Shown: piece after piece, positions 1 through 8,089 of the stretch | Numbering within the stretch: the first letter of the stretch is position 1 | How the letters are laid out: every line of letters starts with the position of its first letter | Source of the DNA: Bog-473 sp963745175 | GTDB lineage: Bacteria > Actinomycetota > Acidimicrobiia > Acidimicrobiales > RAAP-2 | Assembly: GCA_963745175.1 (NCBI GenBank) | Contig: CAVUWK010000005.1 | Span: forward strand, 558,001-622,000 | DNA: 64,000 nt | Direction: 5' to 3' | The notes under the pieces: generated by a model | Told to the model about the DNA's origin: nothing | Seen by the model: only the letters and a program-made list of their open reading frames with translations | The model's database searches: none | Program-made: the position numbers and the translations under genes

Positions 1-562
1 GGGCCGCCAGTTCGAGCGGGGCCAGCAGTGGCGTCGGCCGGCGGTAGCGGATCTTCAGGGTCCCGGTCATCGCCCCCGTGCCGGCCAGGATGTTGGACAT
101 GCCGAGCAGCTCGTCGAAGAGCTCGGCGATCACGCCGCCGTGCACGCAGGTCGGCGGTCCCTCGTAGGCGTAGCCGAAGGTCACCCGGCCCCGGACCTCG
201 CGCTCCCCGTTCTCGCCCTCCACGGCCCAGACCTCGACCGGCGGCGCCACCGGGTTGGCGAAGCCGATCACGGGGCTGGTCGAGAAGATGTCCTGGGGGT
301 GCCCCTCGGCGAAGGGCTGGTTGCGCGGTCGCTTCTCCTCCCGGGCCGCCGCCTCCAGGCGGTCGGCCACGACGGCAATCTGGGTCGCCGCCTCGGTGAC
401 GAACTCCTCGCGCAGTGGCTGGCCGACCGCCACCGCGGTGACCCGGCGCACTGCGTCGGCGAGGTGGTTCAGCGGCTCGTCGCCCGCCGTCGTCGACGGG
501 CCGTCGACACCGGGGAACCCACCGCCGGCGGGCGGGTCGAGCGGGCGGTCCGGTCCGCTCAC
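1..562 (-). CDS. PaaI-type hot-dog fold thioesterase, 3' end beyond window
   Basis: The frame starts with GTG at 562 and runs off the window edge without a stop, giving about 187 residues. Residues from about 110 on (FGYAYEGPPTCVHGGVIAELFDELLG) have the hot-dog thioesterase pattern, with the HGG turn and the following acidic helix of PaaI/4HBT enzymes that hydrolyse acyl-CoA thioesters. The GTG overlaps the stop of the upstream enoyl-CoA hydratase by four bases (GTGA), so translation is probably coupled. The operon is fadA5-echA19-thioesterase, so an acyl- or steroid-CoA substrate is likely. The family call is good; the substrate is inferred from context. Confidence 0.8.
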   Translation of the reverse strand, partial: MSGPDRPLDPPAGGGFPGVDGPSTTAGDEPLNHLADAVRRVTAVAVGQPLREEFVTEAATQIAVVADRLEAAAREEKRPRNQPFAEGHPQDIFSTSPVIGFANPVAPPVEVWAVEGENGEREVRGRVTFGYAYEGPPTCVHGGVIAELFDELLGMSNILAGTGAMTGTLKIRYRRPTPLLAPLELAA

Positions 563-1353
563 GTGCGGGTGTAGTTGGGGGGCCGCTTCTCGGCGAAGGC
601 CTTCTGGCCCTCAGCGGCGTCGTTGCTGGCGAAGATCGGCCAGCCGATCTCGAGCTCGTGGGCCAGCCCGTCCACCTCGGACATGCCCTCGGTCTCCCGG
701 ACCGATCGCTTGATCGCCTCCACCGCCAGCGGACCGTTGGCGCCGATCACCGCGGCGATCTCGAGCGCCTTGTCGAGCGCGGTGCCCTTGGGGACGACGT
801 GCCCGATGAGGCCGATGCGCAGCGCCTCCTCGGCCGGCACCTCACGGGCGGTCAGGAGCAGCTCCATGGCGAGCGTGTAGGGGATCTGCCGGCGCAGCCG
901 CACCGTCGAGCCGCCGAGCGGGAACAGGCCGCGCTTGGCCTCGAAGACGCCGAAGACCGCCCCCTCCCCCGCCACGCGGATGTCGGTGGCCTGCAGGATC
1001 TCGGTCCCGCCGGCCACGGCCCAGCCCTCGACGGCGGCGATCAGCGGCTTGCGCAGGTCGTAGTGGCGCAGCAACGCCTTCCAGTGCAGGTCCGGGTCCT
1101 CGGTCATGCGCGCCTGGTACTTCTCGGCGTCGCTGCCCCCCATGGCCTTGAGGTCCATGCCGGCGCAGAACGTCCCGCCGGCCCCGGTGAGGATGGCGCA
1201 GCGGATGTCGTCGTTGCCGTCGATCTCCGCCCAGGCGTCCTTCATGCCGACCAGCATGGGCAGGCTCAACGCGTTCTTCGCCTCCGGACGGTTCATGGTG
1301 ACGATGGCGGTGGCGCCGTCGCGCTCGAACGTCAGGTGCTCTGTCGTAACCAC
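559..1353 (-). CDS. echA19: enoyl-CoA hydratase, EchA19-like (crotonase family)
   Basis: This 264-residue cytoplasmic protein hydrates 2-enoyl-CoA in beta-oxidation. The crotonase oxyanion-hole segments are visible: GAGGTFCAGMDLKA near residue 60 and AAVEGWAVAGGTEI near residue 110. The whole sequence follows the mycobacterial EchA19 pattern as I remember it, including IRCAILTGAGG, TDIRVAGE, RQIPYTLA, IGLIGHVVP and the C-terminal AFAEKRPPNY. EchA19 acts on steroid side-chain enoyl-CoAs. It lies 55 bases downstream of the FadA5-like thiolase and overlaps the thioesterase start. The crotonase call is secure; the EchA19 orthology rests on recalled sequence similarity. Confidence 0.85.
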   Translation of the reverse strand: MVTTEHLTFERDGATAIVTMNRPEAKNALSLPMLVGMKDAWAEIDGNDDIRCAILTGAGGTFCAGMDLKAMGGSDAEKYQARMTEDPDLHWKALLRHYDLRKPLIAAVEGWAVAGGTEILQATDIRVAGEGAVFGVFEAKRGLFPLGGSTVRLRRQIPYTLAMELLLTAREVPAEEALRIGLIGHVVPKGTALDKALEIAAVIGANGPLAVEAIKRSVRETEGMSEVDGLAHELEIGWPIFASNDAAEGQKAFAEKRPPNYTRT

Positions 1354-1408
1354 GGTCCCCTCCAGAGGTAGGCGCCGGAATGAAGATGGAGCGGCGGGCG
1401 AGTGCCCC

Positions 1409-2584
1409 TCAGAGCCGCTCGATGATGGTGCCCGTCGCCAGCGCGCCGCCGCAGCACATCGACACGAGCCCGTAGGTGCCGTCGGTGCGCTCGAGCTCGT
1501 GCAGGATCGTGGTGATCAGCCGGCTCCCGGTGGCGCCGACGGGGTGGCCGAGTGCGATGGCGCCGCCGTTGACGTTCAGCTTGTCCATGTCGGCCTCGTG
1601 CACCTTGGCCCAGCTGAGCACGATGGAGGCGAAGGCCTCGTTGACCTCGTAAAGGTCCATGTCATTCATCGTCATGCCGGCCTTGGCCAGCACCTTGCTG
1701 GTGGCAACGATCGGACCGTCGAGGTGGTAGTAGGGGTCGGACCCGGCCAGCACCTGGGCCACGATCCTCGCCCGCGGCTTGAGGCCCTCGGCCTTGGCCC
1801 GCTCCTCGGACATCCACAGCACGGCCGCAGCGCCGTCGGAGATCTGCGACGACGTCCCTGCGGTGTGCATCCCGTCGGGAAGCACCGGCTTCAGCTTGGC
1901 CAGGCCCTCGAGCGTCGTCTCGCGCGGGCCCTGGTCCTTGGTGACGATCATCTTCTCGCCGCCGTGCTCGCCCCGCGGCCCCTCCTCACCCACCATCGGA
2001 GCCTCGACGGCGAAGATCTCGCGGGCGAACCGGTCCTCGGCCTGCGCCCGAGCGGCCTTCTTCTGGGACTCGAGCCCGAAGGCGTCGACGTCCTCGCGGG
2101 TGATGCCGTGCTTCTTGGCGATGCGCTCAGCCGCCTCGAACTGGCTGGGCATGTCGTAGGGCAGGTCGGCGGGGAGGGCGCGCCCGACGCCGGGCGCCGA
2201 TGCGTTGGCCCCGAGCGGGATGCGGCTCATGGTCTCGACGCCGCAGCCGATCGTCGTGTCCGCCGCCCCGGCCGAGATGAGGTTGGCGGCCATGTGGTTC
2301 GCCTGCTGGGACGAGCCGCACTGGCAGTCGATGGTCGTCGCTGCCACGTCGTAGGGCAGGCCGGCCAGCAGCCACGACGTGCGCGTCACGTTGAAGCCCT
2401 GCTCGCCGGCCTGCGTCACACACCCACCGATGACCTGCTCGACCGACGCGGGGTCGATCCCGGACCGCTTGACCACCTCGACCTGGGCCGCGCCCAGGAT
2501 GTCGGGCGCCCGCAGGCCCGACAGCCATCCGTTCCTCTTCCCGATGGGGGTGCGGACCGCCTCGATGATTACCGGCTGCGCCAT
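1409..2584 (-). CDS. fadA5: steroid 3-ketoacyl-CoA thiolase, FadA5-like
   Basis: This protein cleaves 3-ketoacyl-CoA with CoA, releasing acetyl-CoA during beta-oxidation. I chose the ATG at 2584 because AGGAGG lies just upstream and the product is then 391 residues, the length of mycobacterial FadA5. The nucleophile is the second Cys of DCQCGSSQQANH (Cys89). The GHPVGATGSR loop and the CCGGALATG catalytic Cys near residue 377 are present. Segments such as TPIGKRNGWLSGL, EQVIGGCVTQ, YYHLDGP and MDKLNVNGGAIALGHPVG match FadA5 closely. A KstR-like palindrome lies 63 bases upstream. It is the first gene of the fadA5-echA19-thioesterase operon. Confidence 0.9.
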   Translation of the reverse strand: MAQPVIIEAVRTPIGKRNGWLSGLRAPDILGAAQVEVVKRSGIDPASVEQVIGGCVTQAGEQGFNVTRTSWLLAGLPYDVAATTIDCQCGSSQQANHMAANLISAGAADTTIGCGVETMSRIPLGANASAPGVGRALPADLPYDMPSQFEAAERIAKKHGITREDVDAFGLESQKKAARAQAEDRFAREIFAVEAPMVGEEGPRGEHGGEKMIVTKDQGPRETTLEGLAKLKPVLPDGMHTAGTSSQISDGAAAVLWMSEERAKAEGLKPRARIVAQVLAGSDPYYHLDGPIVATSKVLAKAGMTMNDMDLYEVNEAFASIVLSWAKVHEADMDKLNVNGGAIALGHPVGATGSRLITTILHELERTDGTYGLVSMCCGGALATGTIIERL

Positions 2585-2646
2585 GACGGACGTTCCTCCT
2601 GCTGCGATTCCCGGCCCACGGCCGGCTGCCCGCGATGGGCGAAATA

Positions 2647-2660
2647 TAGAACCTGTTCTA
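2647..2660. promoter_or_regulatory. KstR-like operator (TAGAAC-CT-GTTCTA)
   Basis: A perfect palindrome with 6-bp arms, TAGAAC and GTTCTA, separated by two bases. It fits the KstR consensus TNNAACNNGTTNNA from mycobacterial and rhodococcal steroid regulons. It lies 63 bases upstream of the fadA5 start, next to an AT-rich TATATT stretch that could be the -10 box on the minus strand. No kstR gene is in the window. Confidence 0.7.
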
Positions 2661-2753
2661 ACTTTATCACCGGTCCTTCGGACCCGACCCCGGAAGTCTG
2701 CCCGGGCCGCGTCGCCGGGCGCCAACGCCGAACCGCCGGACGTCGCGAATCGG

Positions 2754-3296
2754 TTATCGCTCGAGTCCGGGACCGCCCAGTTCCCGCGCCGGAAACATCT
2801 CCTGGAGGAGGAACTGTGCCCGAGGCGCGATCACGTGGCTCGGATAGGTGGTCTCCAAGAGATGGAGCCCCTCTTCGGCGGTGGTGAACCCGCACAGTTC
2901 GTAGAGCGCTCGAATGTCGTCCTGGTCGCGATCCACACGGGCGGCCAAGAGCTTCATGGCGAGGAGATACCGAGGTGAGGCGGCAGCCACGCTCAGATTG
3001 TTGCCCTCAAAGACGGTGAGCTGGTCGGGGTCGTTCCCCGGCATGAACGCCTTGGCTCCGTCGTTGAGCCAGTCGGGTTCCAAGCCGAGCTCATCGGCCA
3101 CCCGTCGTGCTGCCTGTCGCACCTCAGCGGCTGGGAGAAAAGTGGCGTCAACATCGACCGTGGCCCGGCGCGCGTCATAGGCGAGAGCCATCGCCGCCCC
3201 TCCCACCACGAACAGCTCACCACGAACGCCCGAGCGCCCGAGCTCGTCGTCCAGAGCAGCCAAAGCCCTCCGGATGCCATCTCGATCGAGGAGCAT
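2754..3296 (-). CDS. nucleotidyltransferase-fold protein (AbiEii/DUF6036-like), possible toxin
   Basis: About 180 residues from the ATG at 3296. A longer reading frame exists, but this ATG overlaps the upstream stop as TGATG. The sequence FVVGGAAMALAYDARRATVD followed by VDATF gives the GG...DxD signature of the minimal nucleotidyltransferase fold (DxD at about residues 45-47). Similar proteins occur as the second gene of AbiEi/AbiEii- or MenA/MenT-type toxin-antitoxin modules, where the toxin adds nucleotides to tRNA. The partner gene at 3296-3691 is translationally coupled to it. The toxin role is inferred from fold and arrangement; a housekeeping nucleotidyltransferase is possible. Confidence 0.6.
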   Translation of the reverse strand: MLLDRDGIRRALAALDDELGRSGVRGELFVVGGAAMALAYDARRATVDVDATFLPAAEVRQAARRVADELGLEPDWLNDGAKAFMPGNDPDQLTVFEGNNLSVAAASPRYLLAMKLLAARVDRDQDDIRALYELCGFTTAEEGLHLLETTYPSHVIAPRAQFLLQEMFPARELGGPGLER

Positions 3297-3691
3297 CACG
3301 CGTAGGTCAACGAATCCTCGGTGATGAACACGCCCCGTCGCTTGAACGAGATCGGGCTGTGCACAATGGCATCCGCATGGAGTGACCTGATTCCGGAAAC
3401 GAACCACCACTCATCGAGGAATCGACTCGGGTCGTCTACCCAGGTGGGAGGAGGCATGCCGTGATGGATGCAGCAATACTCGACCAAGGAGGCTAACAGT
3501 GCATCGTAACGGCGGTCGTCAGTAGGGAGCGGCGCGAACTCGACCATCCGTCGGCGGTCAACTTCGTCCGCCTTGTCGAATTGCTCAACGAATCGGAAGG
3601 CAAGTCGGCGGCCAGAATCTTCGTCGTTCTGAGCCAAGCAAAGGGCCACTTCTGCCCCTACCTCAGCGATCGTCGGCCATCGGAATGCCAT
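3296..3691 (-). CDS. partner of nucleotidyltransferase, putative antitoxin
   Basis: A 131-residue protein directly upstream of, and overlapping, the nucleotidyltransferase gene (TGATG). It is mainly acidic and helical in the N-terminal half (RRLAFRFVEQFDKADEVDRR). It ends in a basic, beta-like tail, FKRRGVFITEDSLTYA, which resembles the C-terminus of actinobacterial proteins usually paired with DUF6036 nucleotidyltransferases. I cannot assign a DNA-binding domain with confidence. Gene order (small protein first, NTase second) is that of a toxin-antitoxin operon. Confidence 0.5.
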   Translation of the reverse strand: MAFRWPTIAEVGAEVALCLAQNDEDSGRRLAFRFVEQFDKADEVDRRRMVEFAPLPTDDRRYDALLASLVEYCCIHHGMPPPTWVDDPSRFLDEWWFVSGIRSLHADAIVHSPISFKRRGVFITEDSLTYA

Positions 3692-3728
3692 GCTTCAATC
3701 GTAGGTTGCCGGTGTTGCTGGCGGTTCC

Positions 3729-4883
3729 TCACAGATGCTTGAGCAGCTCCCGGGCGATGACGACCTTCTGCACCTGGTTGGTGCCCTCGTAGATCTGGGT
3801 CACCTTGGCATCGCGCAGGAAGCGCTCAACGGGGAAGTCCTTGGTGTAGCCGTAGCCCCCGAGGAGCTGCACCGCGTCGACGGTGATCGACATGGAGGCA
3901 TCGGAGGCGAAGGCCTTTGCCATGGCGCCGAACTTCGTGAGCTCCCCGGTCGGGTCGTCGTCGACCATGGCACAGGCCCGGTACACCAGGGCGCGGGCCG
4001 CCTCGTTGCGCATGGCCATCTCGGCCAGCATGAAGCGCAGGCCCTGCAGGTCGGCGATGGGGCCGCCGAACGCCTGGCGCTGCTTCATGTACGCGCCCGA
4101 GTAATCGATGGCACCCTGGGCGATGCCGACCGCCTGCGCCCCGATGGTGGGCCGGCTGCGATCGAGCGTGTGCATGGCGATGGTGAAGCCCTCGCCCTCG
4201 CGACCGATGCGATGCGAACCCGGGACGCGGACCTCGTCGAGCACCACCTCGCCCGTCGGGCTGCCGCGCAGGCCCAGCTTGTCCTCGTGCTTGGCGATGC
4301 GGATCCCCCACTCCTTCTCGACCAAGAAGCACGAGATGCCGCGCCCGCCCGCTTCAGGGTCGGTCTTGGCGAAGACGATGTAGACGTCCGAGATGCCGGC
4401 GTTGGTGATCCAGTACTTGGAACCGGTGAGCACGTAGTCGTCGCCGTCGCGCACCGCCCTGGTCCGCATGGCGGCGACATCGCTGCCGGCGTCGGCCTCG
4501 GACAAGCAGTAACTGGCCTGGATCTCCCCGGTCGCCACCCGTGGCATGTAGGCGCGCTTCAGCTCTTCGCTGCCCCAGTTCATGACGGGCAGCATCCCGA
4601 GCTTGGAGATCAGGATGGTGAGCGACGTCGAGGCACAGACCCGGGCCACCTCCTCCACGGCGATGGCCTGCGTGACCATGTCCGCTCCGGCGCCGCCATA
4701 GGCCTCCGGGATGCCCAGCGCCGGCAGCTCCATCTCCTTGCAGGCCTCGAACGACTTCCACGGGAACTCCGCGGTGCGGTCGACCTCGGCCGCGTGAGGG
4801 GCGATCTTCTCCTCGCAGAAGGTGCGCAAGGTCTCGCGGAAGTCCCGCTGGACGTCCGTCAGGGCGAAGGTCGACGAGCTCAC
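3729..4883 (-). CDS. acyl-CoA dehydrogenase, FadE25-like
   Basis: This 384-residue FAD enzyme introduces the 2,3-double bond in acyl-CoA. The domain order is complete: the N-terminal helical domain, the FAD/substrate motif ASYCLSEADAGSD near residue 135, the WITNAG segment, and the C-terminal four-helix domain with RPTIGAQAVGIAQGA. The catalytic Glu is in QIYEGTNQVQ near residue 367. The sequence is closest in my recollection to the short-chain, mycobacterial FadE25 type. It is followed after a short gap by an alpha/beta hydrolase in the same direction. The electron acceptor would be an ETF encoded elsewhere. Confidence 0.88.
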   Translation of the reverse strand: MSSSTFALTDVQRDFRETLRTFCEEKIAPHAAEVDRTAEFPWKSFEACKEMELPALGIPEAYGGAGADMVTQAIAVEEVARVCASTSLTILISKLGMLPVMNWGSEELKRAYMPRVATGEIQASYCLSEADAGSDVAAMRTRAVRDGDDYVLTGSKYWITNAGISDVYIVFAKTDPEAGGRGISCFLVEKEWGIRIAKHEDKLGLRGSPTGEVVLDEVRVPGSHRIGREGEGFTIAMHTLDRSRPTIGAQAVGIAQGAIDYSGAYMKQRQAFGGPIADLQGLRFMLAEMAMRNEAARALVYRACAMVDDDPTGELTKFGAMAKAFASDASMSITVDAVQLLGGYGYTKDFPVERFLRDAKVTQIYEGTNQVQKVVIARELLKHL

Positions 4884-4941
4884 GGTGTCATTCTCGCAGG
4901 CGCCGCCCTTGGCTGTTCGCCCGGACCCCGACCATCGTCAG

Positions 4942-5809
4942 TCAGTGGGCGTTCAGGTGCCGGATCAGCAGCCCCGACAGCTCGACCGGGGCCATCTCGG
5001 GGATCCAGTGCGACACGTTGTCGAGCACCTCGAAGGTGTAGGGACCGTGCACGCATTCGGCGGTGTTCTCGCGCGGCCGCCCACCCGAACGCCCCGTCCC
5101 CGGTGGACCAGACGTAGAGCGTGGGCACGCACACAGGGTCAAGGCCCTCGAAGGCGGTGCCGTCCATGGCGCGGTACCAATTGAGGGCCGCCGTGAGGGC
5201 GCCGGGCTCGGTCAGCGCGGCGACGTACATCCGGGCGTCCTCGTCGTCGAGCCCGGTCTCCGCCAGGACGGTGGCGAGACCGCCGCCGCCACCGTCGGCG
5301 CCGAGCAACAGGCGTTCGGGGACCTCGGGCGTGCGGAAGGCATCCATGGACGCGCCGTAGGCGGCCTGATTCGGGTCCGCGCCGCGTAGTGCGTCGTGCA
5401 GCGCCCGCGGGTGCGGCGTCGACACGACGGTGACGGTGCGCACGCGGCCGGGGTGGCGCGCCGCCACGATCCAGGCCAACATGCCGCCCCAGTCATGGCC
5501 CACGAGGTCGAATGTCTCCATGTCCATGGAGTCGGCCAGGGCGATGACGTCGTCCAGGAGGTGCTCGGTGGCGTAGTCGGCCACCTCGGCCGGACGGGCG
5601 CCCCTGCAGTAGCCGCGCTGGTCGGGCGCCACGGCGCGGTACCCCGCCCGCCCGAGTGCCCACAACTCGTCGCGCCAGGCCCACGAGGTCTGCGGGAAGC
5701 CGTGGAGGAGCAGGATCTTGCGCCCCTCGTGCGGGCCACAGGCGCGCCCGGTGAAGGTGAAGCCGCCCGCCTCGATCTCGAGCCGGTCAATCGCCCCGAT
5801 TGCGTCCAC
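4942..5809 (-). CDS. alpha/beta hydrolase (epoxide hydrolase-like), frameshifted
   Basis: An alpha/beta-hydrolase of about 288 residues. LLLHGFPQTSWAWRDEL is the oxyanion HGFP loop and VGHDWGGMLAW contains the GHDWGG nucleophile elbow with Asp, the pattern of haloalkane dehalogenase and epoxide hydrolase relatives. The correct C-terminus (GPYTFEVLDNVSHWIPEMAP, with the catalytic His) is in another frame, so a one-base insertion lies near 5070-5085 within a GC-rich GGGCGGCCGCGCG stretch. I use the GTG at 5809, 20 bases after the upstream stop. The indel is probably a sequence error because both halves are conserved. Confidence 0.75.
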
Positions 5810-5829
5810 GACGGTGGCGTGCGCCGCGC

Positions 5830-6327
5830 CTAGGCGGCGGTACCGCCCCTGGCGCGAACGTCCTCTGGGCTGAGCCGGAACGTCTCTTCGGGGACGGCGT
5901 CGACGAGGGCGCGCTGCGCCTCGTAGTCGTGGGAGAGGGAGGAGAACGCCGCCCGCCGCGCCGCCCGCACGTCGACCGGCACGTCGGCGTCGAGGAAATT
6001 CCACAGGTTGAGCGCGAACCGGACGTCGAAGATGCAAGGCGCGCGGCCGAACAGTGCGGCCCGCTTAGAGGCCACGAGGCCGACGCCGAGCAGCACATCG
6101 TGCGCCGACTCGCCCTCGCCCAACTTGAGCTCGTCCTCGAAGCGGCGGGCCAGCCGGAGCGCAAAGCCCGAGTCGGTCCCGGGCGTCCCGATGTCCTTGC
6201 CGCGTTGCATGGTCGGCCCCACGAACTCGGCCGGGCGCGACGTGGTCCACGCCCCCGGGATCTGCAGGTGCCTGGCCGGTCGGACCTGGTCCGCCTCGGC
6301 GATGGGCACGAAGGTGGGCTGCGTCAT
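5830..6327 (-). CDS. conserved hypothetical protein
   Basis: A 165-residue soluble protein that I do not recognise. The ATG at 6327 overlaps the stop of the CocE/NonD hydrolase (ATGA), so the two are translationally coupled. It has no signal peptide or membrane segment. Notable segments are GPTMQRGKDIGTPGTDSGFALRLARR, which could be a phosphate-binding Gly-rich stretch, and a central mixed region FDVRFALNLWNFLDA. It sits between two hydrolases in a lipid-catabolism cluster, which suggests a role there, but no function is assigned. Confidence 0.6.
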   Translation of the reverse strand: MTQPTFVPIAEADQVRPARHLQIPGAWTTSRPAEFVGPTMQRGKDIGTPGTDSGFALRLARRFEDELKLGEGESAHDVLLGVGLVASKRAALFGRAPCIFDVRFALNLWNFLDADVPVDVRAARRAAFSSLSHDYEAQRALVDAVPEETFRLSPEDVRARGGTAA

Positions 6328-8036
6328 CCGCGGGAGATTAGCCGAGGGGGTCCGCGCGGACCCATTCCACCGTCGCCCAGCGTGTCGACCTGCAACAGGC
6401 GCACCACGTGCAGCGCGATCGACGACGAATGTTCGGCGTCGTGGAAGACCTCCAGGTCGGCGGAGCGCAAGTTGGCGCCAGTGGTCAGCGGTTCGCCGGT
6501 GCCGGCGTTGCGGTTGAAGAGCGGGTGGGCACCGCTCGACACCTGCAGGCGGATCCGGTGGCCGGCTCGGAACGTGTTGGCGGTGGGCCACATGGCGATG
6601 TCGAGCCGGCAGACGCCGTCCGCCCCCTTCTCGACCGAGCCGGGAGCCAGCCGGACGATGCCGTCGCTCAGGTTGAACGACTTGCCCTTCTCCGACACGT
6701 CACACAGGCGCACGAAGTAGTCGGTGTGCTCGAGCGAAGAGCGCACGAAGAGCGTGGCCGTCAACGGGCCGATGACGGTGAGATCCTCTCTCAGGACGGG
6801 GCTGGTGTACGTGAGCACGTCGCGGCGCCGCTCGCGACGGCGCTGGTCCTTGCGCCCCGCGGTCGTCATGTTGAGCGACGGGCCGCCCGCGGCGGGCGTC
6901 GGGTCGTGCGGGTTGTAGTGGTACCGGTCGGGCGCGCTGTCTGCAGGCGTGGGCGGCGTGGGCGAGAGCGTGCCCGACCGCCCGAGATACCAGCGCTCGG
7001 CCTCCCCCGCCGGCGGCCACATGGAGAACTCCCGCCAGACGCGCGACCCCATGACGAAGACGCGCACCGGTGCCCGCGGTGGGCTGCCCCGCCGTTCGCC
7101 GAGCTGGGCGTCGAACCAGCGGGGGCCGTCGCGGACGGTCTCGGCGAAGAGGGCGGGGCTGGTGTGCGTCCAGGGGCCGATGGTCAGGCGCGCCGTGCGC
7201 CCGGCACGCCGGAGCGCCTCGTAGTCGGCCACCTGGGCGCGGAGGAAGATGTCGTACCAGCCGCCGATGAAGCTGGCCGGCGGCACCTTCTCCAGGCGGC
7301 GCCCGAAGTCGACTCCGTCCCACCACGGGTCACCCGGGGCACTGTGATCGAGCCAATCCTGGTAGAAGGGCACGCGCTCGCCGACGGCGGCGACGTCGCT
7401 CTTCCCGATGGGCAGCACGTCGCTCGACGTCGCCACCACTCGGGCGCCGCGCAGGCGGGCCCGCAGCACGGTGCGCCACCCGAGTTCCTGGTGCCGGATC
7501 TCGTGCAACCAGGCCAGGGCCGTCTCGAGCGCGAACGCGCCACCCGGGTACACCACCGAGTCGCGGAAGTTGGACGCGGTCACCTGGAAGCTGAGCGCCT
7601 TGAGGAAGTCCGGCGGGTCCTGCGCGACGGCCCACTGCGTCAGGCCGAGGTAGCTCCCGCCCCACATGACCAGGCGGCCGTCGAACCAGGGCTGGGCCGC
7701 CACCCATTCGAGCGTGGCGTGCCCGTCGGCCTGCTCGTTGCGCACCGGGACGAACGCGCCCTCCGAGCCGAACGTCCCGCGGCAGCTCTGCACGATCACC
7801 TGGTAGCCCCGTTCCGCGTACAGGCGGCCGAGCGGGCCCATCACGAAGCGCCCGTACGGGGTGCGGATGAGCACGGTGGCCAGGTCGCCGGACGGCTGCG
7901 TCGGGTACCAGCGGTCGGCCACCAGCTCGACGCCGTCGGGCATCTTGGCGATCAGGCCGCGCTCGACCGAAATGGCGGTGCTCTGCGGTGGGGGAAGTCT
8001 GACGGCGGATGCGGCGATGCGGCTCCACACGGTCAT
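6324..8036 (-). CDS. CocE/NonD family hydrolase
   Basis: A 570-residue serine hydrolase of the X-Pro dipeptidyl-peptidase S15 / cocaine esterase type. The N-terminal catalytic domain begins MPDGVELVADRWYP and carries the nucleophile motif MWGGSYLGLTQW near residue 135. The charge-relay His follows in TIGPWTHT near residue 295. The C-terminal third is the jelly-roll domain that ends with HPLFNRN and the VFHDAEHSSSIALHV strand. No signal peptide is obvious. It is the first gene of a set with the hypothetical protein and, beyond it, the alpha/beta hydrolase. The natural ester or amide substrate is unknown. Confidence 0.85.
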   Translation of the reverse strand: MTVWSRIAASAVRLPPPQSTAISVERGLIAKMPDGVELVADRWYPTQPSGDLATVLIRTPYGRFVMGPLGRLYAERGYQVIVQSCRGTFGSEGAFVPVRNEQADGHATLEWVAAQPWFDGRLVMWGGSYLGLTQWAVAQDPPDFLKALSFQVTASNFRDSVVYPGGAFALETALAWLHEIRHQELGWRTVLRARLRGARVVATSSDVLPIGKSDVAAVGERVPFYQDWLDHSAPGDPWWDGVDFGRRLEKVPPASFIGGWYDIFLRAQVADYEALRRAGRTARLTIGPWTHTSPALFAETVRDGPRWFDAQLGERRGSPPRAPVRVFVMGSRVWREFSMWPPAGEAERWYLGRSGTLSPTPPTPADSAPDRYHYNPHDPTPAAGGPSLNMTTAGRKDQRRRERRRDVLTYTSPVLREDLTVIGPLTATLFVRSSLEHTDYFVRLCDVSEKGKSFNLSDGIVRLAPGSVEKGADGVCRLDIAMWPTANTFRAGHRIRLQVSSGAHPLFNRNAGTGEPLTTGANLRSADLEVFHDAEHSSSIALHVVRLLQVDTLGDGGMGPRGPPRLISRG

Positions 8037-8089
8037 TGACGACCCCCCTGTACTCCCACTGGCGGCGAGAAGAGCTGCCCGGTCCCCGC

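Noticed and set aside
1106..2887. A 593-residue plus-strand frame opposite fadA5
   Set aside because: It is an antisense shadow typical of high-GC genes, with His/Arg/Gly-rich composition and no family features. The same holds for the long plus-strand frames opposite the LuxR gene (16215-18440), leuA and ilvB.
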